This document shows positions 28,369 through 35,702 of a stretch of DNA of 35,702 nt, in pieces. The notes beneath the pieces are model-generated. The model searched no databases. It saw only the letters and a list, made by a program, of their open reading frames with translations, and had not been told where the DNA came from. This DNA is from a bacterium. Lineage in GTDB: Bacteria > Patescibacteriota > Minisyncoccia > Minisyncoccales > DAOVPY01. Position numbers and translations under genes: made by a program. The number at the start of each line of letters is the position of its first letter. Position 1 is the stretch's first letter. The DNA lies in the NCBI GenBank assembly GCA_030596105.1, contig JAUVKU010000005.1, forward strand, positions 1-35,702, given 5' to 3'.

Positions 28369-28411
28369 TGTCAAGTTTTGGGTTGACAAATAGGTATAAA
28401 TTTGGTGTTAT
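28369..28411. promoter_or_regulatory. Candidate back-to-back divergent promoters
   Basis: TTGACA on - strand (28369-28374) and TTGACA on + strand (28383-28388); on + a -10-like TGTTAT lies 17 bp downstream (28406-28411). Confidence 0.35.
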
Positions 28412-28472
28412 AAAGTGTAGCATAACAGTCCTTTAAAATTAAAAAAGAGGGAATAAAAACAAAGATAAAAAC

Positions 28473-28496
28473 AAAAGAGAGCAGAGCTCTCTTTTT
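28473..28496. terminator. Strong hairpin terminator (bidirectional)
   Basis: aaaagagagc-aga-gctctctttttt. Confidence 0.8.
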
Positions 28497-28548
28497 TAAT
28501 ATGTTCAATATATCAAGAATTGCACAATTGTTGTGAGCAATAATTTTT

Positions 28549-30573
28549 TTATTTCTTGTTTTCTTGGATTGCTGGAATTTCAAACCAGAATTTTGACCCT
28601 TTTCCTTCGGTGCTTTCAAATCCAATTATTCCATTATGTTGTTGAACAAAATATTTGGCAATAAATAATCCAATGCCAGATCTATTGGGTGCCATTTTTG
28701 ATGCGTTTGAAGCTCGGAAAAATTGTGTAAATATATAACTTTGTTCTGCTTTCGGAATTCCAATTCCAGTATCAGCTATTTCAAATCGTATTTTATTATT
28801 TTTTAGCACGATACTTAGATTAATTTTTCCACCATCTTTTGTATAATCAATAGCATTTTTTATTAGTTGCGTAAATATATTGCGAATTTTTGCAGAGTCT
28901 GCACGAATTTCAGGGATAGGTTCGTCAGGGGTTTTATATTTATAAGTAATATTTTTTAAATTGCAGGCTTTTTTAAATTCGCTAAGAACGGATTCGCAGA
29001 GTTTTTCAATCTTAGCGGGTTTTTTTATAATCAATAATTTTCCTTTTTTAATATCTAACACGGTAATGCTGTTATTTAGTTCGCCGATAATGTTTAAGTT
29101 GTATTTATAAGCTAGTTCTAAAATTATTTTTTGTTCTTTTGAAAGACTGCCAATAGATTCTGAAAGAATTTCTTCAAGATTCCATCGGATTAATCCAAGG
29201 GGAGTCCGCAGTTGGTGGGACATGATTTGAATAAATTTATTTTTAAGGTCGTCTAGTTCTTGAAATTTTTGTTCACGGAGTTTTTGTTTTGTTATGTCGC
29301 GGACAGTGGCCCAAATTATTGGTCCATCTTTTAATGTAATTTTGGTGAGCATGACATCGGCATAAAAATCAGTTCCGTCGTTTCGTCTATGCATCCATTC
29401 AAAATGATTTGATCCTTTTTCAAGTGCTTTTGCAATTTGTTTGTTTGCCAATTCCATTGAATTTTGTCCATCTGGTTGTTTTTTGGGTGACAAGTCGGCT
29501 GGATGTTTTTTCTTGAAGTTATTTATGGATTTCATCTCAAACATTTTTAGAGTTGCTTTGTTGCAGTCAATGAATAAATTTTTATTAAGAATCATGATTG
29601 CATCAGAGGATGATTTAAAAAAACCCTTATATTTTTTTTCAGATTCTTTGATTTCAATGCTTGTTTTTTCAATTTTTTCTTTTAATCTATGTTGATATTG
29701 CTTTGATAAAAAAATTATAATAATAGCTAGAAGAAGTAGTAGGGTTATGACGAAAATGGTTGCGTTTATCCAATTTGGAATTATTTCAACTTTTTCAACA
29801 ACTCCTTTTAGATGCGTTGTTATGCTTTCGTAATATATACTATTTGGATCTCCTTTTAATTTTACTAGATGATAATCAAGCGTATTAATAAGCAGTATAT
29901 TATCGGTGTTATCTTTTTTTAAAGCAAATTTAAGTTCAATCGGGTTAAAAATTAAGTTTGTGCGAACAATGTCGTATTTGTTTTGGTTTGATATTCCGAA
30001 AATACGATTTACAATTCCCACATCTGCATTATTTTTATCTAGCGATTCAAATACATCAGCATAAACATCAACATCAATAACTTCAATTTTTATATTAAAA
30101 CTATCTGTTAGAAATTTTAATCCGTATGGGCCACAGTAGTGTATTCCTCTTTTCATAACTGCAACTTTTTTGCCCTCTAAGTCAAATATAGAATTAATTT
30201 CAACTCCAGGTGTTGCGTAAGCAGCAGCCCAATTGACAAGAATTGTTTCTTGATTAAAATCATAAATTTTTTCTCGTTCTTTGGACAGCGCGACATCTAC
30301 CATAATATCAATGTCATTTTTTTCCAGTCTTTCAAGTCCTTCGGCCCAAGTTCCGTGAACATATTGTATGTCCCATTTTTCTGCTTCTGCGATATAGTCA
30401 ATAATATCTGCACAAAAACCACATATTTCTCCATTTTCGTTTTGATAAATTTTGGGATGATTATCATAGACACCTACTCTAACCGTATTTTCTTGGCTTT
30501 GCGCAAAAATAGGAAGAACAAAAAAGACTTGTATCGCGATTATTGTTAGGAACAGTAAGTTTATTTTTTTCAT
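28549..30573 (-). CDS. Hybrid sensor histidine kinase: periplasmic solute-binding domain (SBP_bac_3-like), TM, PAS, HisKA, HATPase
   Basis: Signal peptide; VRVGVYDNHPKIYQNENGEICGFCADIIDYIAEAE; PAS GFFKSSSDAIMILNKN; H-box IMSHQLRTPLGLIRWNLEE; FTQLIKNAIDYTKDGG; ADTGIGIPKAEQSYIFTQFFRASNA; RSGIGLFIAKYFVQQHNG. Confidence 0.93.
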   Translation of the reverse strand: MKKINLLFLTIIAIQVFFVLPIFAQSQENTVRVGVYDNHPKIYQNENGEICGFCADIIDYIAEAEKWDIQYVHGTWAEGLERLEKNDIDIMVDVALSKEREKIYDFNQETILVNWAAAYATPGVEINSIFDLEGKKVAVMKRGIHYCGPYGLKFLTDSFNIKIEVIDVDVYADVFESLDKNNADVGIVNRIFGISNQNKYDIVRTNLIFNPIELKFALKKDNTDNILLINTLDYHLVKLKGDPNSIYYESITTHLKGVVEKVEIIPNWINATIFVITLLLLLAIIIIFLSKQYQHRLKEKIEKTSIEIKESEKKYKGFFKSSSDAIMILNKNLFIDCNKATLKMFEMKSINNFKKKHPADLSPKKQPDGQNSMELANKQIAKALEKGSNHFEWMHRRNDGTDFYADVMLTKITLKDGPIIWATVRDITKQKLREQKFQELDDLKNKFIQIMSHQLRTPLGLIRWNLEEILSESIGSLSKEQKIILELAYKYNLNIIGELNNSITVLDIKKGKLLIIKKPAKIEKLCESVLSEFKKACNLKNITYKYKTPDEPIPEIRADSAKIRNIFTQLIKNAIDYTKDGGKINLSIVLKNNKIRFEIADTGIGIPKAEQSYIFTQFFRASNASKMAPNRSGIGLFIAKYFVQQHNGIIGFESTEGKGSKFWFEIPAIQENKK

Positions 30574-30719
30574 TGTATTTGTATATTAAGATATGTGCTG
30601 ATATTTTTATTATAGCTTATTTTTTATAAAAAAGAATTAAAATTATTATAAAAAAGCAAGGCGGTTTTAAATTGTGGTTAAAAATGATAATATTTAATAA
30701 CGGCAGTTAAAATTAAATT

Positions 30720-31670
30720 ATGAAAGATAAAAAGAATAGAAATAAGAAAATTAAGTGTTTGCTTTTGTTTTCAGGAGGACTGGATTCAATTCTTGCCGCG
30801 AAAGTTTTGGTTGAACAGGGCATAGAAGTTAAAGGAATATCGTTTGAAAGTTATTTTTTTGATGCTAAGCAGGCGAAAGAAATGGCAAGAAAAATTAAGC
30901 TTCCGCTAAAAGTGGTTAATTTTTCCGAGGAGCATTTGAAATTAGTTAAAAAGCCGAGATATGGTTATGGGAAGAGGATAAATCCTTGTATTGATTGTCA
31001 TATTTTAATGTTAGAAATAGCAAGAAAAATGATGAAAAAAAATGGATTTGATTTTATCGCTACTGGTGAAGTTTTGGGTGAACGGCCGATGTCCCAGAAC
31101 AAGAGATCTTTGAAATTAATAGAAAAACAATCTGGTTTAGAGGGTCATCTTTTGCGTCCCCTTTCGGCAAAATTATTAAAGCCAATTATTTTAGAACAAA
31201 CAGGCCAAATAGATAGGGAAAAATTATTGAATATTTTGGGAAGAGGCAGGCAAAAACAAATGGCTTTGGCTAAGAAATATGGAATTAAAGAATATCCTGT
31301 TCCAGCGGGTGGTTGTCTTCTAACGGATGTGGAATTTAGCAAGCGATTAAAGGAATTATGGGGGATTTGTCCAAAATGTGGAGGTGATGATATTGAATTA
31401 TTAAAACTTGGCAGGCATATTTGGGACAAGGAAATAAAGATTGTGGTGGGTAGGGATGAGAATGAAAATAAAGAAATTAAAAAAAAGATGATGAAAAAAG
31501 ATATTTTGATTGAGATGAAAAAAATTTCTGGGCCTTTAACTTTGGTGCGAAATTATGCAAAAGGAAAAATTTCTGAATTGGCTTTGGAAAAAGCCAAAAA
31601 ATTAACACAATATTATTCTGTTAAAGCTCGCGAAAAAAATAATGTAGAGTTTAATGTTAAGTCGTGTTAA
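30720..31670 (+). CDS. ATP-PPase tRNA thiolation-like protein (MnmA/ThiI-like N-terminus plus NFACT-R-like C-terminus)
   Basis: PP-loop LLFSGGLDSILAAKVL, NPCIDCHILML, ATGEVLGERPMSQNKRSL, PAGGCLLTD, CPKCGGDDIELLKLGRH. Confidence 0.8.
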   Translation: MKDKKNRNKKIKCLLLFSGGLDSILAAKVLVEQGIEVKGISFESYFFDAKQAKEMARKIKLPLKVVNFSEEHLKLVKKPRYGYGKRINPCIDCHILMLEIARKMMKKNGFDFIATGEVLGERPMSQNKRSLKLIEKQSGLEGHLLRPLSAKLLKPIILEQTGQIDREKLLNILGRGRQKQMALAKKYGIKEYPVPAGGCLLTDVEFSKRLKELWGICPKCGGDDIELLKLGRHIWDKEIKIVVGRDENENKEIKKKMMKKDILIEMKKISGPLTLVRNYAKGKISELALEKAKKLTQYYSVKAREKNNVEFNVKSC

Positions 31671-31713
31671 AATAAAAAAAGGTTTTTACTATTTAAGATT
31701 ATTAAGTTAAATT

Positions 31714-32931
31714 ATGCATTTTTCTAATTTTAATCCAGTTTCATATTTATTCTTTTTTTTGAAAAGGGAGTCAGACAGGTTTTTTGTTAGCATTGCTATT
31801 CGCGGGTTTGCTCTTGGTATGATTACTTTGTTTGTGCCGATTTATATTTATGAGCAATTTGGTTCTTTGTCTTTTGCGTTTTTCTTTTTTGCTGGAGTTT
31901 ACGGTTTAAAAGCATTATTGGCTCCATTGGGTGGGCATATAATGATGAGGGTTGGTATTAAAAAGGCGATACTTCTTTCGCACCCCTTTTTTTGGGGTTT
32001 TTATATAAGTTTACTTTTTTTTAATATTTCATGGTTGTTTGTGCCATTGGCAATGATTTTATATGTTTTGGGGTTGATATGTTTTTGGCCAGCATATCAT
32101 ACTAATTTTTCTAGGATTTCTAAAAAAAGGCAATTAGGGGAAGATCTTTCTCGGCTTAATTTTGTAAGCGCAATACCTGGAATTTTAGCTCCTACCGTTG
32201 GAGGTGTTATTGTTCTATTCTATGGTTATCCAACCTTATTTATTGTTGTTTTATGTGTGTTATTTAGTTCGGTTATTCCCATGCTTCTTTCTCCAGAAGT
32301 GCATCAGACATATAGCGATTCTTATTTGCAGGCATATAAGAGGGTCTTTAAAAAAAGTAACAGGGGGCACAATATCGCTTTTTCAGCGCTTGGTGTTGAG
32401 GGAGCAATCAATGCTTTTGTATGGCCGATATTTTTAAATATTTTAGCGATTGGTTCTTTTGCTATCGGAGGTATTGCAACGCTCGCTTTAATTGTTTCAA
32501 TGTTTTTTACTTTATATATGGGTAGAATTACTGACAAAATGAATAGGACAAAACTTTTGGCGATTGGTTCGGTGTTAACAGTTGGCGCTTGGATAGGAAA
32601 ATTTTTCGTGATAAGTCCTTCCTCTGCTTTTTTAGCTCAAGGATTTTATAGATTTGCAAGAACATCAGCTGGAATTCCACAGCAAGCAATTTTGTATGAA
32701 AAAGCAAAAGATAAGGGCGAGGAGATTGACGAGTTTTTTATTTATAGAGATATAATTATTGCTATTTCTCGCTTTTTGGTACTTGCAATTTTGGGTTTTA
32801 TTTTTTTCTTTATTCCAGAAATGAATATTAAATTCGTTTTTCTCTTAGCTGGAATGTTCTCGTTATGTTTTGTATTTTTGGGTGAAGTCTCTGAGCTTAA
32901 GTCTTGGTTTAGAAAAATAATTAAATTATGA
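31714..32931 (+). CDS. MFS transporter
   Basis: 405 aa, about 12 hydrophobic helices, MFS-like loop GGHIMMRVGIKKAILLS. Confidence 0.82.
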   Translation: MHFSNFNPVSYLFFFLKRESDRFFVSIAIRGFALGMITLFVPIYIYEQFGSLSFAFFFFAGVYGLKALLAPLGGHIMMRVGIKKAILLSHPFFWGFYISLLFFNISWLFVPLAMILYVLGLICFWPAYHTNFSRISKKRQLGEDLSRLNFVSAIPGILAPTVGGVIVLFYGYPTLFIVVLCVLFSSVIPMLLSPEVHQTYSDSYLQAYKRVFKKSNRGHNIAFSALGVEGAINAFVWPIFLNILAIGSFAIGGIATLALIVSMFFTLYMGRITDKMNRTKLLAIGSVLTVGAWIGKFFVISPSSAFLAQGFYRFARTSAGIPQQAILYEKAKDKGEEIDEFFIYRDIIIAISRFLVLAILGFIFFFIPEMNIKFVFLLAGMFSLCFVFLGEVSELKSWFRKIIKL

Positions 32932-33440
32932 ATATAGATTTTTATGTTTTTCAATTTATAAATGGGTTTGCTGGAAGATGGGATTGGCTTGATGATTTAG
33001 GTGTTTTTTTTGCGCATTATTTTGAATATGTTTTAATCGTTGGAGTTTTTTTATTTCTGTTTAAAAATTTTAAGAAGTATCGGGCAATAGGTCTAATGCT
33101 TTCCGAGTTTGTTTCGTCTATAATTCTTTCTCGTTTTGTGTTTACTGAAATTATTCGTTTTATTTGGCACAAGCCAAGACCTTTTGTTGAGAACAATGTT
33201 AATCAGCTTTTATATCACGCGAATTCTGCCGCTTTTCCTTCTGGACACGCTGCTTTTTATTTCGCATTATCAGCAACAGTCTATTTTTATAATAAGAAAG
33301 CAGGGTTCCTGTTTTTTTATGGAACTTTTTTGATATGTTTGGGTAGGGTATTTTGCGGTATTCATTGGCCTTTGGATATTCTTGCTGGAGCTATGGTTGG
33401 TATTTTCTCCGCATGGCTAATTAATAGACTCGTTGCTTAA
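32928..33440 (+). CDS. PAP2 family phosphatase (undecaprenyl-diphosphatase-like)
   Basis: KPRPF, FPSGHAAFYFALSA, GRVFCGIHWPLDILAGAMVG; ATGA overlap with the MFS gene. Confidence 0.92.
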   Translation: MNIDFYVFQFINGFAGRWDWLDDLGVFFAHYFEYVLIVGVFLFLFKNFKKYRAIGLMLSEFVSSIILSRFVFTEIIRFIWHKPRPFVENNVNQLLYHANSAAFPSGHAAFYFALSATVYFYNKKAGFLFFYGTFLICLGRVFCGIHWPLDILAGAMVGIFSAWLINRLVA

Positions 33441-33584
33441 TAACTCGCTACTGCAATTTCCATATTTTGGTCAAATTTCCCAAAAATTTTATTGGCTTAT
33501 CATAAGATAAACCGCAAAAATTATTTGAAAAATTTGTCTCAAAATCTGAAAATTTCGCTACGCGACCTATCAAGCAACAAGTCT
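33426..33584. repeat. 159-bp long imperfect palindrome related to the 11316-11546 element
   Basis: agactcgttgcttaataactcgcta...ggcttatc (left) pairs with reverse complement agacttgttgcttgataggtcgcgtagcg...ggtttatc (right), small loop near 33502-33505; inner motif cgtagcgaaattttcagattttgag resembles cgtagcgagatttgaaaattttgag at about 11360. Confidence 0.85.
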
Positions 33585-33664
33585 AAATAAAATAGTTAAG
33601 CCCAAAGACAGAATAGTCAAATCTAAATAAAGATAAAAAACAATCCAAATTCAATCACAAATAC

Positions 33665-33702
33665 AAACCCCGCTCCAATAATAAAATTGGAGCGGGGTTT
33701 TT
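33665..33702. terminator. Strong terminator hairpin
   Basis: aaaccccgctccaat-aataaa-attggagcggggttttt (15-bp perfect stem). Confidence 0.9.
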
Positions 33703-33705
33703 GTG

Positions 33706-33788
33706 TGCCGGGGGTGGGACTTGAACCCACATGTCCTTGCGAACAGTGGATTTTGAATCCACCGCGTCTACCATTCCGCCACCCCGGC
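33706..33788 (-). tRNA. tRNA-Leu(CAA)
   Basis: Reverse complement gccggggtggcggaatggtagacgcggtggattcaaaatccactg...gggttcaagtcccacccccggca: 7-bp acceptor stem, anticodon loop UUCAAAA, long variable arm, T-loop GTTCAAGTC; CCA not encoded. Confidence 0.95.
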
Positions 33789-33862
33789 ATAATATGTTCA
33801 CCTTCTTTTTAGCAAAAAATTAGCGATTTGTAAATCTAATAATGCTATGCTAAAATAATACA

Positions 33863-34684
33863 ATGGTAAGAATCATTAGCATATTAAATCAAAAAGGAGG
33901 AACGGGGAAGTCAACAACCAGCGTTAATTTGCCAGTATTTTTAGCTGCAAAAGGAAAAAGGGTTTTGCTAGTTGATTTTGATCCTCAAGCTAATGCAACT
34001 TTTTCTTTAGGAATTAACCCTAAGAATGTTCCACTTTCTATTTACAATGCGCTTACAGAGCAGGTGAGCCCTCATGCGATAATAAGAAAGACTGCATTTT
34101 TTGGATACGATATTATGCCAGCTTCGTCAGATTTGGCTGGGGCTACAGTGGAATTGGTGAATATGAAAGATAGAGAGTCTAAGCTTAAGCAAACTTTAGA
34201 AAAGGTGGCGGGTTCTTATGATTTCATTGTTATTGATTCCCCTCCAAGTTTAGGGCTTCTTACTTTGAACGCTTTAATGGCTTCAAAAGAAGTTTTAATT
34301 CCTGTTCAATGTGAATATTTGGCTTTAGAGGGATTGGGGCAATTATTGTCAACAATTAAACTTGTTAAAGAAAATCTTAATCAAGATATCAAGGTTTCTG
34401 GCGCTCTTTTGACTATGTATAATAATAGGAATTGCGTTTCAAGAGAGGTCGCAAAAGAGGTTAGGAGAAATTTTCCTGGTTATGTTTTTGATACAGTTAT
34501 CCCAAGAGCCGTTGTTTTATCTGAAGCTCCGAGATTTGGAAAACCTGTTTTGCAATATGCGCCAACTTCTATAGCAACAAGGGCATACCGTGAATTAGCA
34601 GATGAATTAATTTTAAGAGATTATCAAGAATTACAAAATAATACACATATTGAAGAAAAAATAATAATCAACGATAAAGATTAA
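33863..34684 (+). CDS. parA: ParA/Soj chromosome partitioning ATPase
   Basis: SILNQKGGTGKSTTSVNL deviant Walker A; LLVDFDPQANATFSLG; FIVIDSPPSLGLLTLNAL. Confidence 0.97.
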   Translation: MVRIISILNQKGGTGKSTTSVNLPVFLAAKGKRVLLVDFDPQANATFSLGINPKNVPLSIYNALTEQVSPHAIIRKTAFFGYDIMPASSDLAGATVELVNMKDRESKLKQTLEKVAGSYDFIVIDSPPSLGLLTLNALMASKEVLIPVQCEYLALEGLGQLLSTIKLVKENLNQDIKVSGALLTMYNNRNCVSREVAKEVRRNFPGYVFDTVIPRAVVLSEAPRFGKPVLQYAPTSIATRAYRELADELILRDYQELQNNTHIEEKIIINDKD

Positions 34685-34686
34685 TT

Positions 34687-35574
34687 ATGAAGCAAATTTT
34701 TGGAAAAGGAATTGAGTCATTAATTCCGAATAAAACAAATAATAATAAAGATGTTCCGATAAGACAGGAAGCAATTTTTTTCGTTGAAATTGAAAAAGTA
34801 AAGTCAAATCCTTTTCAGCCAAGGAAAGAATTTGATTCTAATGGTCTTCAGGCATTATCTGATTCAATTGGAGAATACGGGGTTTTGCAACCATTAATTG
34901 TTACAAAGCGTTCAATGGATGTGACAGGAGGAAGAATTGTTGAATATCAGCTTATTGCTGGAGAGAGAAGGTTGTTGGCTTCAAAGATGACTGGATTAAA
35001 GCAGGTCCCAGTAATTATTCGTCAGTCTAATGATAAAGAAAAATTGGAAATTGCTTTAATTGAAAATGTTCAGCGTAGTGATTTAAATCCAATGGAAAAA
35101 GCAGAAGCATATAAAAGATTAGAACAAGAGTTTAACTTTGGACATCAAGAGATTGCTAAAATGGTTGGCGTGAGTAGGCCAGTGATAAGCAATGCTTTGA
35201 GAATTCTTGATTTGCCCGAAGAAATAAAGCAGGCAGTAAGAGATAAAAGAATAACAGAAGGTCATACGCGTGCGATTTTAATGGCAAAAGAACCAGAAAA
35301 ACAAAAAGATTTATTTTCAAAAATTGTGAGAGATGGACTTAATGTTAGAGAAGCAGAGGGCGCTGCTCAGAAATTGAAAGTTTGGCAACCAAAAGCAAAA
35401 ACAGCGCAATTTATAGAAGATTTTAAACATCTTGAACAAAAAGCAAAAGAAATTTTTAAAGTCAAAAGAATAAAATTTGGAACCGAGATAAATAAGCCAA
35501 AGCTCACAATTTATTTTGACTCAAAAGAAGAAGCTGAAAATTTACTAAAAGGACTTGAAACCAGAGAAGTTTAG
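34687..35574 (+). CDS. parB: ParB/Spo0J partition protein
   Basis: NPFQPRKEFD, QLIAGERRLLASKMTGLKQVPVIIR, IALIENVQRSDLNPMEKAEAYKRL, HTH HQEIAKMVGVSRPVISNALRIL. Confidence 0.97.
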   Translation: MKQIFGKGIESLIPNKTNNNKDVPIRQEAIFFVEIEKVKSNPFQPRKEFDSNGLQALSDSIGEYGVLQPLIVTKRSMDVTGGRIVEYQLIAGERRLLASKMTGLKQVPVIIRQSNDKEKLEIALIENVQRSDLNPMEKAEAYKRLEQEFNFGHQEIAKMVGVSRPVISNALRILDLPEEIKQAVRDKRITEGHTRAILMAKEPEKQKDLFSKIVRDGLNVREAEGAAQKLKVWQPKAKTAQFIEDFKHLEQKAKEIFKVKRIKFGTEINKPKLTIYFDSKEEAENLLKGLETREV

Positions 35575-35593
35575 AGACATAAAATAGTATATT

Positions 35594-35622
35594 AAAAAAC
35601 AGAGGCATAGTCTCTGTTTTTT
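35594..35622. terminator. Terminator after parB
   Basis: aaaaaacagag-gcatagt-ctctgtttttt. Confidence 0.85.
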
Positions 35623-35628
35623 GTTTCT

Positions 35629-35702
35629 ATTTTTTAATATAGTCGCAGTCTTTGCTGGAGCATTTCGTAATGTTCTTTTTTGTTTGACAAATTGGGGGGG
35701 GG
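35629..35702 (-). CDS. Possible C-terminus of a Cys-containing protein cut by the window edge
   Basis: Reverse-strand open frame ...QICQTKKNITKCSSKDCDYIKK* entering the terminal poly-G; too short to assign. Confidence 0.3.

Noticed and set aside
28371-28625. 84 aa - strand ORF overlapping the kinase 3' end
   Set aside because: Mostly out-of-frame kinase sequence that reads through the terminator hairpin.
30250-30549. 99 aa + strand ORF opposite the sensor kinase
   Set aside because: Antisense to a clear signal-peptide/SBP coding region; no motif.
33840-35580. parS sites or an origin near parAB
   Set aside because: No tgtttcacgtgaaaca-like parS palindrome or cluster of DnaA boxes found by eye.
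1-35702. CRISPR arrays, retron/defence systems, prophage or autonomous transposase genes
   Set aside because: No regularly spaced direct repeats, reverse transcriptase, Cas, phage structural or transposase motifs in any listed ORF.
1-35702. Alternative genetic code (UGA recoded)
   Set aside because: Housekeeping ORFs are full length under the standard code, and metG ends with TGA at a normal position.

Overview
AT-rich window of about 35.7 kb, densely packed with bacterial genes. Style and gene content suggest a Patescibacteria/CPR-like organism or another small-genome fermenter; this placement is inference. Standard genetic code: TGA is used as a stop, for example in metG. The + strand carries housekeeping genes: M16 peptidase, AI-2E transporter, rsmI, metG, tatD, purM, leuS, glmS, Mn-type pyrophosphatase, iorA/iorB, a YvcK/CofD-like protein, a sugar nucleotidyltransferase with left-handed beta-helix, an ATP-PPase tRNA thiolation-like protein, an MFS transporter, a PAP2 phosphatase and parA/parB. 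The - strand carries a complete four-gene histidine utilisation cluster (hutH-hutG-hutU-hutI) next to alanine dehydrogenase, an orphan hybrid sensor kinase with a periplasmic-binding domain, small membrane proteins and a tRNA-Leu(CAA). The main non-coding signal is a family of long imperfect palindromes and MITE-like repeats: a 231-bp element filling the hutI/hutU gap, a 71-bp internal-deletion form after metG, a solo arm that supplies the hutG stop codon, and a related 159-bp palindrome that swallows the PAP2 stop codon. Other points of interest: a recombination scar at the left edge (a duplicated gene start fused to what looks like the last 29 codons of glyS), an IorA lacking its C-terminal ferredoxin domain, and an apparent amino-acid fermentation neighbourhood. 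I found no CRISPR array, rRNA, transposase, or defence/phage module.
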